Source of the DNA: Pisolithus tinctorius
Taxonomy: Eukaryota; Basidiomycota; Agaricomycetes; Boletales; Pisolithaceae
Assembly: GCA_024663395.1 (NCBI GenBank)
Contig: JANFAH010000007.1
Coordinates: 1,302,001 to 1,366,000 of the forward strand
Length of the DNA stretch: 64,000 nt
Reading direction: 5' to 3'
Under the pieces are notes generated by a model. It was not told the origin of the DNA. It searched no databases and saw only the letters and a program-made list of their open reading frames with translations. Positions within the stretch are counted from its first letter, which is position 1. The number at the start of each line of letters is the position of its first letter. Below, piece after piece: positions 47,568 through 60,131 of the stretch. The position numbers and the translations under genes were made by a program.

Positions 47568-48994
47568 AGAAATGACTGGACGAGCGGAGGAGAAATGAGA
47601 GGGAAAGGGACTCCATTGTTAAAGTCCGGAAAGTAATAGGAGGCGAGCATCAGCCAAGTGTCACGTGTGACAACCCCTTGTAGACAGTACAGCACAGCTG
47701 TGGAATGGCAACTAAACTCGGGAAAGTGGGCGCTGACCTTGCTCAATAGTCAGGTGCTCGAAACACCATAAAATGCAACGGGACGATTGAGAAGAATGTG
47801 GAGGTCGCGGTCAAAAAAAAGACGGGGTGAATCTGCGCAACCGATCCCGAGATATTGATATTTCCGCAACCTCTGTAGTAACCATGACGTACCGTATACT
47901 TTTCAAAAGCCCTCATCCAGTAGTTCCATGTCCCAAAAGTGTGAGAGGCCCAGCGGTGAAATGTCGTCAGACACCCGCAAGAAGGAAGAAATGTTACCGA
48001 ATGTCGACGGGTGTCCAAAAGGACACGAAACGCGGGGAGATGGTAGAGTAGAAGGTGATGAACCTAACACAAAATAAATGGGGTGAATGCACGCTCTTGG
48101 TCCTGAAATATCTGCAAAGTTGTCCGAAATTGCCTCTAACCACAAAAACGGGTATATCTCTATAACTGCCGCGCGGAATTTGACAAACTAGGTGTCCCTA
48201 GAGAGTGCTCAACAAGCGTGATGGAGGACTGGAAAATCGAAAGGAATGGCGCAGAGGCAGGCGAGGTACAATGATGAGTCCTCAAGAATAGCGGAAGGGG
48301 AGACGCTAGAATGACTACAGTTGAAGCTAGTCAACACAAAACTCTAGTAGGCAGGAGATCCTCAGGCGTACATAGAGAAAAAGGATCGCGTCGATCCGCG
48401 CCTGTATCTTGACAATGGCCGCTCGGAACTGGACAAATGAGGCATCCCCAGGAGGGGCTCCGCGGTGGGAACGTACAGCCTGAAAGGCGAGAGGGACGGT
48501 GCTGAGATACCCCAGATACGACCCCAAGACCTCGAAAGTAGATTTTCCTATAAAATTGCGAATATCTCTGGAACTGCTAAGTCAATCACGACAAGTTTTG
48601 GATCAAATGAGAGCTACTTATGAAGACTATCACCTTGTGGAAAAGCGAGAGACGTGGTGCGAAAAGAACGAAGTACGTATATGCCATACGTCATGTACAG
48701 CGCAAAATGGCAATGGGTGCACAGCTGGCTGACATTCTGGTGCGAGGGACCCGAGTCTGGCCCCCCCTGTAATAAAACCTAAAGCTTGGCCGCCGTCGCG
48801 ATGCAGCGTCTGATGAGATGCATCCTGGCAGGTATGTCAAATGGAGCCTATTCAATTCATTGTCACAAAAAGGAGGCGGGGTGGAGGGTACTAGAACATG
48901 AACATGCAATAATAGACACTGATACAATTTCGTACAGCAGCCAACCAATACAACTCATCGGCACAGTAGAGTAGTGCAAGGCGGCCGCATCGCA
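47568..48994. other. Intergenic region with degenerate repeats
   Basis: No gene is supported. There are pairs of loosely similar blocks: GGGGTGAAT plus ~55 nt at about 47823 and 48079, and CTGCCGCGCGGAATTTGACAAA-like sequence at about 48167 and 48416. They suggest an old tandem repeat array of ~250 bp spacing, now heavily mutated. A T/A-rich spacer follows to the UBC4 3' end. Confidence 0.4.
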
Positions 48995-49688
<694 letters not shown>

Positions 49689-50455
49689 TGCGTTAGATGT
49701 CTACGAAGAACTGGAGGTTGTACTATCGTTGTAAAGAAGATCGTATGTGAGATCGCCACAATCGCACACGATCGGGACGAAACAGCATGACGATGCGATG
49801 AGGAAAAACCAAGTCAGTATGAAGTAACGGAGAATATGGCACTGAGCATACGGATCCTCAGAACTATCTTCAAATAAGTTAACTTACAGTAAGGTGCAAC
49901 CAGAGACGGGAGGTACTTGTAGATGCGGTGATGGTAGGGAGTGAAGGGACAACGACTTAACTGGAGACCGTAACTACTTCGGATGTTTGTCATCTGTTTG
50001 GCTGCTGACAAACCCTCAACCACGGGTGACGGTGGCAGTGCTCTCCCAGAAATGTCTCGACGCTCCATAGGCACACGCACTCTGCACTGTTTAATGTGTC
50101 AAGCCCTGTGACACGGGTATACATGCCCTACCCTGCCGGCTCTGCAATTGATGATATCGGTGATTGTAGTGCGGCGTGGAGGGAGCGATAACGGTCATCG
50201 AGGAGCCAGAAAAGTCGTACTGCTCCTACCTTTGGATGAAGGGCTCACTGCCGGAACTGGGCCATCGAGTTCAGGACGTGAACAGCTACATACGTATGGA
50301 GCTATATACCAGGAACCAAAGAGAAATGGGATGCATATGGCGGAGTGAAACGGATGAGGCCATCGGAGACGCGGGACTGCCGACCGGAAACCGGTGCAGA
50401 TACTTGGTAGCTGGTATATTCTCGGACCGAGCGATCACAGAAAACGTCCTATAAT
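49689..50455. other. Intergenic region
   Basis: Upstream of UBC4 and downstream of NDUFS5, both minus strand. No gene or RNA is recognised. Confidence 0.5.
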
Positions 50456-50843
50456 CTATTGCTCTTTACCGTCGGAACCTCTGTCGCGTTGTATAAGGCC
50501 AACGCTGACGATCACGCCGTCAGCCAGTAAATCAGCCACCTTACGCCCTTCCTTTGCTTGGTGTTCTGCCTGCTTGATAAACTCAGCTCTTATAGCCTTT
50601 GCGCGCTCGATCTAAGGAGGATTAGGGTTGAATACCCAAAGCGAGCGAACAGACATACCTCCTTGGTGTGGTGCAGGCACTCGAGGTAATCGTCGGCCTG
50701 GACACGGCATTGACTGGGTGCATCAGCCTGCGAGTAGCACTATAACCGTGGTTCGGTTTCATCAGTACCAGTAAATCCGATAGGTGAACGTCGAATATAT
50801 ACTTTGGAGAACTCTTGCCAGTACGCAAAGCACCGCGAACGTC
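50456..50843 (-). CDS. NDUFS5: Complex I subunit NDUFS5 (twin CX9C), 5' end unresolved
   Basis: Small accessory subunit of mitochondrial NADH:ubiquinone oxidoreductase, imported into the intermembrane space by the Mia40 relay. Three exons are clear: 50843-50803, 50739-50659 and 50611-50456. They join to CFAYWQEFSKC, then YSQADAPSQCRVQADDYLEC, then LHHTKEIERAKAIRAEFIKQ, and end at TAG 50456. Two CX9C pairs are seen exactly (C-FAYWQEFSK-C and C-RVQADDYLE-C), which define the coiled-coil-helix fold. The exon carrying the ATG should lie within 50844-51147, but I could not join one with correct phase; one candidate ATG is at 50981. The remaining ~300 bp to GET5 would then be a divergent promoter. 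Confidence 0.82.
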
Positions 50844-51147
50844 CTGCGTACGTGTCGTGTAAGACGGGCGTTCACAACTTTCGACTACACCACGAACCTC
50901 CAGTATAGCCAAAACCTGACTAACGAAGGCGCATCCGTCAGTCAAAACATGCAACGAAACGCCGGAGAGCACGTACGGCCATGAGTCTGCTAGTGTATTG
51001 AGGATGCAAACGGAAAATGCACCGGCATTAATGCGACATTGGCACAGCCACAAAGGACTTGTCCGCGTCGGGAGCTTGCCTGCTCGATCCAACCGCTTGT
51101 GGTCGTCCGTCGAATTCTACGACAGAAACTTACAAAAGGCTGTGGCG

Positions 51148-52202
51148 ATGGCAGACCAAGCGGAACTTGTTTTCGTTAGAACGTTTATAAAGACCATCGC
51201 AAACCACCCAGTCACATTTCCCGACGACTACCAGCAGCCCCTTCAGGACTGGCCAAAGAAAGTGCCCATCCTGCCAGTAGGTATCAGCCATATTAGCCTT
51301 CGATCCATCCCTCACCGCTTCCGTGGTCTTTAGATCGAGCTTCCGCCCGTTCCAGAACCTAAAGGACAGCCATCTGCGCCTTCAGGTACCCATAGATCAT
51401 CACGCGTTTTCTACGTGTCCGCTAATCAGCACGGATAACCAAGTTGCCTCCATTGATATTACGTTCAAGTCATTGAAACCACCGCAGTCCTTTACGCTGT
51501 CTGTGCAGCCCACTGACTCTATCTCCGGCATCAAATCGCAGCTGGCATCCCAGCCACGTGCACCACCTGCAGACGCACAACGTCTTTTACTCAAAGGAAA
51601 GGCACTTGCAGATAATAAGCTCCTCAAGGAGTACAACGTAAAGGACGGGGATACTATAAATCTGATGGTCAAACCAGGCTTTGATTGGGATCCTTCCACG
51701 GCACCTTTCCCGTCGTCGGAACCTGAGACAAAATCCTTGTTAGAACCAGACATGAAATCATCATTATCCTCAGATTCTCTACCGAAGCTCAGCACAGGTT
51801 TTAGGCATACACGCACTCCGTCCATCGTCCTCTCCCCGTCGCCGTCTGTGATATCCTTGGAACCTGAGGGCAAACCACAAGACATCAACCTCACGTTGGA
51901 TACCTCTTCTATACCGACGGCTTCGCTGTCCCCCGCAACTCAGTCGTCATATCAAGCAACTATTTGCGAACCTGAATTCTGGGAAAACCTCCTTTCATTC
52001 TTGAGGTCAGTCCACCACGACTATCACCGTCGTCGCCTGCGCCCATGCTATTGATTTTCCTAGAAAGGCGTTTAACAACGATAATGACGCATTGGTCGCA
52101 TTCGAGAACTTCCTTTGTGCAAGCAAGGGCGCGATGTCCAAGGCTAGCGACATCGCAAGGATTCGGGACTATGTTGGGGTATCTGGAATGGCCGGCACGT
52201 AA
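51148..52202 (+). CDS. GET5: Get5/Mdy2 ubiquitin-like protein
   Basis: Links the Sgt2 chaperone to Get4 in delivery of tail-anchored membrane proteins to the ER. Exons 51148-51276, 51334-51385, 51444-52005, 52064-52202; 293 residues. The N-terminal Get4-binding segment (ELVFVRTFIKTIANHPVTFP) precedes a short linker. A ubiquitin-like domain follows at ~65-135 (SIDITFKSLKPPQSFTLSVQ ... RLLLKGKALADNKLLKEY ... DGDTINLMVKPG). After a Ser/Pro/Glu-rich linker comes a C-terminal helical domain (FWENLLSFLR joined to KAFNNDNDALVAFENFL) that should dimerise. Start MADQAEL matches the usual family start. It is divergent from NDUFS5. Confidence 0.9.
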
Positions 52203-52435
52203 AGAAGTGGCCTGAGGGTTTCTACCAATGTTTTTAGTCACCACATTCACGCAAAGGGATCACATGGGAAAAATGTACTGTAATCCAACTGTCATCGCAT
52301 CGTCATCGTCATCTACGATAAAAAGGGGCATGGAAATATCTTCCTTGTATGGCCATCTTCCTTCGACATATAAGTCGGCGAGTTCGGCCAGGCGAGGGCT
52401 TCTGTCGCCCTCGTATATCGCTGCAAGTAGCTGCA

Positions 52436-53839
52436 ATGTCTTCTGTGAGGGACACTACGCTTCAGTCTGACATTGGCAAAATGAAACTCGAGAATGACGG
52501 TTCGTTCAAAAGAGCCTCGTCTGCTTTCAGGAACTGGATCCACCCGAAGGACACCCAATTCCCCGCTGAGAGAGGTGCTTTCAGAAGTTTTAGGCGCTTT
52601 TTCACGCTGACCCGGAACGCAGACCGGTACCATCTTTATGTTTCGTACGCATGTCGTAAGTAGTCGAGTGTTCGGACCTGACGACCCCCGCCAATTCACA
52701 TTGGGTCCATCTGAAACAGCATGGGCAACAAGAACGCTTATAACTAGAAAATTGAAAGGTCTTGAGGATATCATCCGTCAGTCGAGCGCATGTCCCTTGC
52801 GATGATGTCCGCATTTATCGGTTTACTTCTGGACAGCCGTCACCGTTGTTTCCCCCCATATGGGCGAGAATGGATGGCCTTTTGCAAGCGTCGACCCTTT
52901 CCCTGGTGCTGATGTTGACCCACTGTACAACTCTAAACATGTCAAAGATCTTTACTTCAAAGCAGACCCCAACTATGGCGGAAGGTGAGCAGGTGTAACA
53001 ACGTTGGGGCCTGGTGCAGCTAAGGAAACATTGAAGGTTCACAGTGCCTGTCCTCTGGGATAAGAAGCAGAACACAGTTGTCAATAACGAGAGTTCGGAG
53101 ATCATTCGTATGTTGAACTCCGCGTTCAATGATATGCTCCCCCCCGAAAAAGCTACGGTCGATATCTATCCGGAAGAACTTCAGAAACAGATTGACGAAG
53201 TGAACAGTTGGGTATATGATACCGTCAATAGTGAGGCGTCTGCAATGATTTACTGTGTCCTTTCTGACCAAGGTCAAAAAATCTACAGACGGTGTTTACA
53301 AGGCGGGTTTCGCTGGCACTCAGGAAGCCTACGAGGCGGCCGTATATCCTCTTTTCGAAAGCCTTGATCGACTCGAGAAGATGTTGACGGGAAAGGATTA
53401 CCTCGTTGGCGACAGATTAACAGAGGCGGACATTAGGCTTTTTGTTACGGTGGTAAGATTACTCACCATTTTCTGCGCTACCCCTCGAAAAATTGAATTT
53501 GCGCAGGTTCGCTTCGACCCTGTTTACTTTAGCCACTTCAAGTGTAGTCTGAGGGACATCCGCCACGGGTATCCAGCTATCAACAGGTAAGAGTGGTGGC
53601 ATAAAGACTTCCTAACACTAAGTGATTCCCAGGTGGATGAAGAATCTCTACTGGACTAATGAAGCCTTCCGTTCGTCAACGAATTTCCAGCATATCAAGG
53701 TCCATTATTACTGGTCCCAAACCAAGGTCAGTTTGTGCACATTACCCCAAGAGACTATGATCTCATAGAGCATATATATCAGGTTAACCCAACAAGGGTC
53801 GTTTCTGTAGGCCCGGTTCCTGATATTGAGCCGTTGTAG
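52436..53839 (+). CDS. ECM4: Glutathionyl-hydroquinone reductase (Omega-type GST, Ecm4)
   Basis: Reduces glutathionyl-hydroquinones; in wood- and litter-decaying fungi it is linked to detoxifying aromatic compounds. Exons: 52436-52655, 52720-52776, 52837-52984, 53037-53230, 53289-53452, 53507-53586, 53633-53726, 53783-53839; 337 residues. The active-site motif YACPWATRT is formed across the first intron (Cys codon in exon 1, Pro codon split). ESSEIIRMLN is the glutathione-binding E-S pair, and YLVGDRLTEADIRLFVTVVRFDPVY is the C-terminal GST signature, followed by HIKVHYYWSQTKVNPTRVV. A second copy of the last exon lies 87 bp downstream (53870-53926). A possible functional partner of the CYP53 P450 at 57.8 kb in aromatic metabolism, but they are not adjacent. 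Confidence 0.92.
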
Positions 53840-53869
53840 GTTAGGATTTCGGAGATTGTTATGTCCCAG

Positions 53870-53926
53870 GTTAACCCGACGAGGGCCGTTTCTTTAGGTC
53901 CGGTTCCCGATATTGAAGTTCTGTAG
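53870..53926 (+). other. Duplicate terminal exon of the GST gene
   Basis: A 57-nt copy of exon 8, preceded by its own acceptor (TCCCAG) and ending in the same-position TAG. It would encode VNPTRAVSLGPVPDIEVL in place of VNPTRVVSVGPVPDIEPL. Of the ten differing codons, six are synonymous and four change a residue (V-A, V-L, P-V and a neighbouring swap counted by eye). Skipping exon 8 would join it in the same phase, so it could act as an alternative last exon. Confidence 0.7.
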
Positions 53927-55251
53927 GATGGCATTTCTGGGGTCGCATTTGTAGTATGGTTGCTATGGCACGTATTGGCGAGCTTTTCGTTCGTTCGACT
54001 GTGTATTTTTCATATTATCGACGTGCATCAAGGGAGATTGCCCGACATGCACTACTGACTCGTCTCTCAATGTCGTGGGGAAAAGGACAATCTATTGCGT
54101 GTCTCGCTTGTCTCTTGAACTACCAGTCTTGCTCAGATGTGTGCACGTCAGTATTTGGAGAGGCAAAAGATATCCACCCCGGGTCCCAAGTTGGTCTCTT
54201 GCGCCGGCTACTTGGCTTCACGACTTTCCGCGGAATTCCGACTTCTCATCACTCCTCTCATGTTCAACCATTCTGGGCTCTCTGGGGCACGTCAGACCTT
54301 GGATGCTTATCGTACCTATCAAGGTAATTCATGGATATCCTTCTGGAATGCGATATTCGAGTTCGGTTCACCTCTCCTGCTTGAAGTTTTATCATGGGTG
54401 ATTGCAAGGTGATCAGTGATAACTCATTCAATGGCACACCCAATGATCGCCGTGCCAGGCATCTTATCTGCGCACTCCTCCACAAGCCGATATTTATACC
54501 CGTTTATACTGAAGTGACGTTTCAGGAAAATCCGCTTATCGATTTTGGATGTGCGGGAGTCAGGGCCGACCAGAAGTTCATGTAAAAGGTCCCTCGAACT
54601 GCCAACGATGCAGAGGTAGCGAATATGCCCCGGAAATTTCCTCCCGAAAACGTGCTAGTGATGCAGTGAAGGACCTGGAGGAAGACGTCGGGGAGGTGCA
54701 GTAATGCAGAGATCCGCCCCCGAATGGAGTGGCATGGGACACCCCGATTGACAGTGACATGTACTATCATTGCTGCCAAAGATCTGATAACAACGTATCA
54801 TTCCACCCGCCCGAGAGGTACAATTAAGAAAGATGGCGGTCCAGCAGTTCGATCCTAGTGGTCACAATATAAAAGCACAGCCAACAAGAGTTGCTATAAC
54901 GATAGTGAGACTCATCAACGCAGGTGCTCTGGGTGTCTCTAAATTGGCACCTCTAGATGGTATGGCCGTTAAGTACCCTGGCGGACATTGCGGAGGCGTT
55001 GAAGATGAGGATGAAGGAGGTGGGGTCGACACCACATGCGTCGCTGATGATGTCAAGCTATCGGACAAGGGAGATAATAGAGGAACTGAAGTTTGTAGAG
55101 ATGACGAAGGTCCAGTGGAAATTATTTCCATGGATGTTGTCGAGAAAGAAGAGCTCTCAGACTGAAAGGATGTATGGTCTGGAGCGGAAAGCTGAGCAGC
55201 GGATGGAGAAAGAGTGTTTGAAATTGTCGAACCTGAACTCGAAACTTCCGA
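53927..55251. other. Intergenic region with uncertain open frames
   Basis: Plus-strand frames at 54137-54412 (ends NAIFEFGSPLLLEVLSWVIAR) and 54833-55165 (acidic) have some protein-like character. No family, splice logic or second exon was found. The region could hold a degenerate gene. No call. Confidence 0.35.
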
Positions 55252-56498
55252 TCACGGAAAATAGTCATAGTTCAGCGTAAGTCGCGGTGGAAAGCTAGTT
55301 GTCGCACCAGGAGTTATTGGTACTTCCGTCGCTCGCGTTGAAGCGGCTCCACTTGGGAGTACGCCTTGCCCATTAGTGATTGTGCTATAGAAGGTGCAAC
55401 TAGAAGAAGGCGGCATGGGAAGTGGTGCAGGTGTTGTAGGTTGACCTTGCGAGAATGTCGAGGTGCCATACACGCCCATGGGCTAAAACACCTATCAGAG
55501 TGGATACAAGAGTAGCCCAGAACAGCGACTCACTTGGCCCGAATCTCCGACACATTCCTCGAAAACCCCTGCAGAGTAATTGGCGGGCATATTCCATTCG
55601 CAACCCATGACAGAGTAGGCGTACTGACACAGTGTCGATGAATTCACTGAAGGCTTACAAGCGCGGAAACAGAACAGGTCATAGGAGATGAAACTCTAGA
55701 ATCTCGGAATTAGGATCATGCCATTACATATCAAAGTGTAACATTACCGTCCATGTGTCCACCTGTTGGAGCTGACCAAATGCACTAGAGAAAACAAGTC
55801 CGCCTACAGGATAACCACCACCCGCCGCACCATAATAGTCAAACTCCCCGCCCTGGTCATTGTTGAGGATATTTATATTGGTCAAGTTACCCACACCTAG
55901 TGCCGAAGTCAATACAGGGCTGCAGTACGAGTGCTATGACCCCCGAATTGCCGCTACTTGCCTGTAATTTGAACATAATCAGGGGTGACCACCAGGTGGG
56001 CACCGGTGATGGTGCCGTCTGGGATGAGGCGTGTTCCGTACCCACTCTGTAAGCCTAGTTCAGCCTTCAGCCGGATTACGGCCGACACCTGACAAACCTG
56101 CATGCACCATGCGACCTCCACTTGCTGTAAGGTTTCCACGTTTTCTCAGTTATATGAAAGCTTTCCACGGCGTGATGTCTGACCTCTGTGTCGCCGATGG
56201 TCGAACCTGGGTACGGGGGTGCCCAGAGACAGAAGTCCTGGACATTGTTCACTGACCACGATGAACGGTCAGTAAGAATGCGTGTTTAGGTCGTGTCGAC
56301 CCTGAGAGGTTACGCACAATAGACATTTTGGCACTCCGAAGATTGGTTGTAGCTGGTTCCGCACTGGTTATACCCCGATTGTCCAGGCCACGTTTGATAT
56401 GGTGCACTCTGAGGTGTATAGGCGTCGATATGTCGGGCATGGACATAACCAAGGACTAGCACGAGACTTGCGAAGATAGTCGAACTAGCATATGGCAT
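55252..56498 (-). CDS. Secreted MAGP-like glycoprotein
   Basis: Resembles the basidiomycete 'macrophage activating glycoprotein' family, secreted proteins of unknown function. Start 56498 gives a signal peptide (ASSTIFASLVLVLGYVHA). Exon 1 (56498-56318) and exon 2 (56251-56184) join to make CQNVYLNNVQDFCLWAPPYP. Later exons give QVEVAWCMQ, GYGTRLIPDGTITGAHLVVT, GGEFDYYGAAGGGYPVGGLV, FCFRACKP and YSVMGCEWNMPANYSAG, with Cys spacing typical of the family. The Ser/Thr/Pro-rich C-terminus ends LTLNYDYFP. N-glycosylation sequons such as NQS, NLT and NYS are visible. The intron 55897-55961 requires the donor ACAG|GCAAGT. Function is inferred only as extracellular or cell-wall. Confidence 0.8.
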
Positions 56499-57779
56499 GT
56501 TCAGGACAGCACTAGAGGGTACCACCTCGCGTGGCAGCAGTCCGAACGGAGGCAGGAGAGTTGGTTCTTCTGCGACTCGTACATGGCTATATATCCACAT
56601 CCCAATGGAAGCACACGGATGTATAGCGGTGCAACGCCGCACAGGGCACTGGCACGCAAGGCCTCGCACGCGCGTGCAACTAATGTCCGAGGGTGTTCCA
56701 GCTGCCTCCGGCCGTCCATAGTCCAAGTATCCTGCGCCGTCCGTGCCGCCACAGACATACAGTACCAGTGCACACCTTTGTCTATTTTGTCGTCTGCACG
56801 AGGTTCAAGCCAGGTGCTAGGCATGCCAGGAACGTGGCCGAATCACTTTGATGGGCCAGTGAGTCCGCGAATAATGTCACCTTGCGTGATGACCATGGCT
56901 AAGCTACATGCTGCTCAGTGGTATTGAATGTGCTCGAGTACACTTACCGTCAGTATTGTCCTTGATAAGTACTACATAAACTGCCAAGCACGGTGAATGT
57001 AGCACGAACACGGCGTATCACTGCAATTGAAGCTTGGAGTGCCACGTATATGTACAGCACACGCGGGAACCTACTTTCTACTCCTGTCGTCCATGTGAAG
57101 AGATTGCCATCGTAGGTTCCGTGGGGTTGCCAGCAATTCGATCACCGGATACAGTTAGGCCCCGGAACTAATAGTACTTCACCAGTACTTGTTGTAATGG
57201 CAGTCTATGTAAAGGTGAACAGCAAGTCTTTCAATTTGAACCTGACCCTTTGAATTCTCTGCTCCACAACGTATCCGAACGGAGTTAGTACTAGTACTGT
57301 AAACCTTGGAAGACATGTTACTATGTTGGAATGTTGCTAGGCCACAGAGGTCGACCAAAATGGCAGATTCGATCAGAAGACGTGATTTTGACCCATTCAA
57401 GATGACCCCTCTGCTTGTTTTGAGAATCTCTCGCAGCGCTCTGAAGCCTTCCCTCACTGAACCCATGTGATTGCTGAGCGCTGAGCAAGGACTCCTAGGT
57501 GATTCATGTGCGATGGTGGGCGAATGTGTGACTAACAAGTGCTCTCCATTCTCCACATCTAAACGGCACGGAACTACCTTGCACTGTTGGCATCATCAGC
57601 GTGCGTATCTGAATATCATCTACTAGTATGATCAAAGTCGTCCTTATAAACACTAGGCGCGCCCACGTGCACCATGCCCTGAGCCGGTTTAAATTACATG
57701 TAAATCAGATGACCCGACGGTATATAAGTACGTACCTTGGCACTTTCTACCTCGTTCCCCGACGTTACCCTTCACTACC
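56499..57779. other. Divergent promoter region, 1.3 kb
   Basis: Head-to-head spacer between the MAGP-like gene and the P450. A 125-codon minus-strand frame (57179-57556) has no recognisable features. The P450 TATA box is listed separately. Confidence 0.5.
57721..57728 (+). promoter_or_regulatory. TATA box of the P450 gene
   Basis: TATATAAG lies 52 bp before the P450 start codon, a good match to the TATA consensus at a sensible distance. A TATA-type promoter would fit an inducible gene. Confidence 0.5.
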
Positions 57780-59746
57780 ATGAACTTACCATTGCCTGAT
57801 CTAGGTATCCCCAGTGGCGACACCGTGATCAAGCTTTCGACTCTGCTACCACTCGCGGTCGTCATCGCGCATCTCGTTCCATACCTGACCGACCCTTTCA
57901 ATCAGCGGTCTATACCAGGTCCATTTCTGGCCAAGTTTTCTGACATCTGGCTGGGTTGGGTGAGTAGCCTTAGCCACCGCTCGGACGTCGTCCACGAGCT
58001 CCACAAGAAATACGGTACGTTGTTGACTGTTCCTAACTCCAGTGAGAGTGTCTCCTTAGCGCTGTGAAATTCTCAAGGACCGTTGGTTCGACTGGCACCG
58101 AATCATGTGTCCGTAGCGGACCCGGATGCTCTGCAAGTAGTCTATGCCCATGGAAACGGAAGCCTGAAATCCGATTTTTATGACGCCTTTGTTTCGATCC
58201 ATCGTGGCCTCTTCAATACCCGCGACCGCGTGCAACATACCCGCAAACGGAAAATTGTATCTCACATATTTTCACCGAAGAGCGTCTTGGAGTTCGAGCC
58301 AATCGCACGGTCTTACATGGTCCAGCTCTTTCAACAATGGGACCGCCTTTATGATTCGGCACTCGAGGGGAATTCAGGTGATGACGGGGAAGGTGGTTGG
58401 TATGGCCGAGATGGGATGCTTTGGTTTGACTGCTTACCCTGTAGGTGACTCGGCAGCTTGGCATACTCGACAGTCGGCTTATCTTTATGGCGTAGGGTAC
58501 AACTATCTAGCCTTTGACATCATCGGTAATAATCTATCCTGTTTCGTAGGTGATCAAAAGTGGTACTGATACTGGTGCAGGTGACCTCGCGTTTGGGTCC
58601 CCATTCGGAATGATTATGAGTGCGAAAGACTCAGCCCCAGTTGCAGTATCACACAAGGATGCAATGGGTTCATATGGTTCGGAGCATGAATGTGAGGTTA
58701 TTCACATTCCTGCTGTTCAAATTCTCAACCGCCGTGGGGAATACTCTGCTTCGATGGGGGTTCTTCCTCCACATTGGAGACCATACGCTCGGTTACTTCC
58801 ATGGTATCGCCAGGGTAGCAAGGCTGTCGAAAATCTCGCGGGGATCGCCGTTGCTGCTGTCGCTAAGCGGTTGACGACGCCCACGGATCGAGTTGACCTT
58901 CTCAGCAAGCTTCAAGAGGGTCGAGACGATGAGGGGAGGCCGATGGGTAAAGAAGAACTGACCGCCGAGGCGCTCACACAGCTCATCGCAGGCTCGGACA
59001 CCACTTCAAAGTGAGTGCCCTTCGATTTTGCTAGTATATTCGCTCGACTACTCCTAGTTCATCCTGCGCCATATCGTATTACATAGCTCTCCACCCGCAC
59101 GTCCAGGAAAAACTCCAGAAGGAGCTCGACGAGGCATCAGGTACTGAGGACGATGGTGTATTCACTTACGAACAGGTCAAGCGATTACCTTACCTGGAAG
59201 CTGTCGTCAACGAAGGTTTGCGCGTTCACTCCACTTCCTCACTGGGCCTTCCTCGTGTGGCTCCTGAGGGTGGTTTAACTATCAAAGGCGTTCATTTCCC
59301 TCAAGGAACTGTTCTGAGCGTACCTACATACACCATCCACCGCGATACACAGGCGTGGGGCGAAGACGCGGATCAGTTTCGTCCTGAACGGTGGTTTGAG
59401 CGTGACCATACAGCAATGCAGAAGGCTTTCAACCCGTTCTCATATGGACCGAGGTGGGATACGAATTCCTCTCTGAATGAATAATATTAACTATGGATGT
59501 TGTAGAGCATGTGTTGGACGTAACCTTGCTTCCATGGAATTACTTATTATAATCTCATCTATCTTCCGGCGATACCACTTCGTTCTCGCCGAGCCCGATA
59601 AGCCAGTACGTTTGCGCTTTTCACCTCTGGATTCTCCTATTGCTCACGTACCGACGTAACAGCTGGACACGCGTGAAGGCTTCCTGAGAAAGCCATTGGA
59701 GTGTCGTGTGGGAATCAAGCGCAGACGTATTTGGAGGCTTGTGTAA
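57780..59746 (+). CDS. CYP53: Cytochrome P450, CYP53 (benzoate 4-hydroxylase) type
   Basis: ER-bound monooxygenase that para-hydroxylates benzoate and related phenolics. Exons: 57780-58014, 58078-58440, 58496-58525, 58581-59010, 59058-59453, 59506-59605, 59663-59746; 545 residues. The N-terminal anchor is TLLPLAVVIAHLVPYL, followed by RSIPGPFLAKF. Class marks: substrate-side block SIHRGLFNTRDRVQHTRKRK, I-helix LIAGSDTTSNSS, ExxR in VNEGLRVHS, PERWF, and heme ligand FSYGPRACVGRN, in which the R-A codons span the fifth intron. Exon 3 is 30 nt (WYNYLAFDII). The C-terminus, LDTREGFLRKPLECRVGIKR, appears only if the last intron is spliced. Family call is strong; substrate is inferred. Confidence 0.92.
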
Positions 59747-60131
59747 CATATTCATCATCGTAGCGTCTTCATCGATTTGTCGATTTGCTCCATCGGCGGC
59801 TGTATGTCTAGTGTCTTGTTGGTTGCTTTGTTTCACCTTTCGCCGAATATTGTCATGTTTATCCTGGTGATGTCTCCCTTGTTACACGTGTAACATACGG
59901 AGCCATTCCAAGCTTATACGTACATGATGTCTTGAAATTCCCATTCCCCGGTATATCTCGCTTTCCTGTTTGATTGTGAGCCGATCTCACCCGCAGATGG
60001 AACGCGGGATTGTAACGCCGCATCAGTCGTATAACGTGGTGCGCAGCCAGTCGATCGCCCATGATCCTTCCTTCCTTGAGGCTATCATGTGCTGGTGAAG
60101 TCCTTGTAAACAGCCAACGGCGAGCTATGTC
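59747..60131. other. Short intergenic region
   Basis: The 3' flank of the P450. Nothing further is seen. Confidence 0.55.

Noticed and set aside
54833..55280. Acidic plus-strand frames before the MAGP-like gene
   Set aside because: Composition-driven (GA-rich) frames without homologues known to me or splice continuity.
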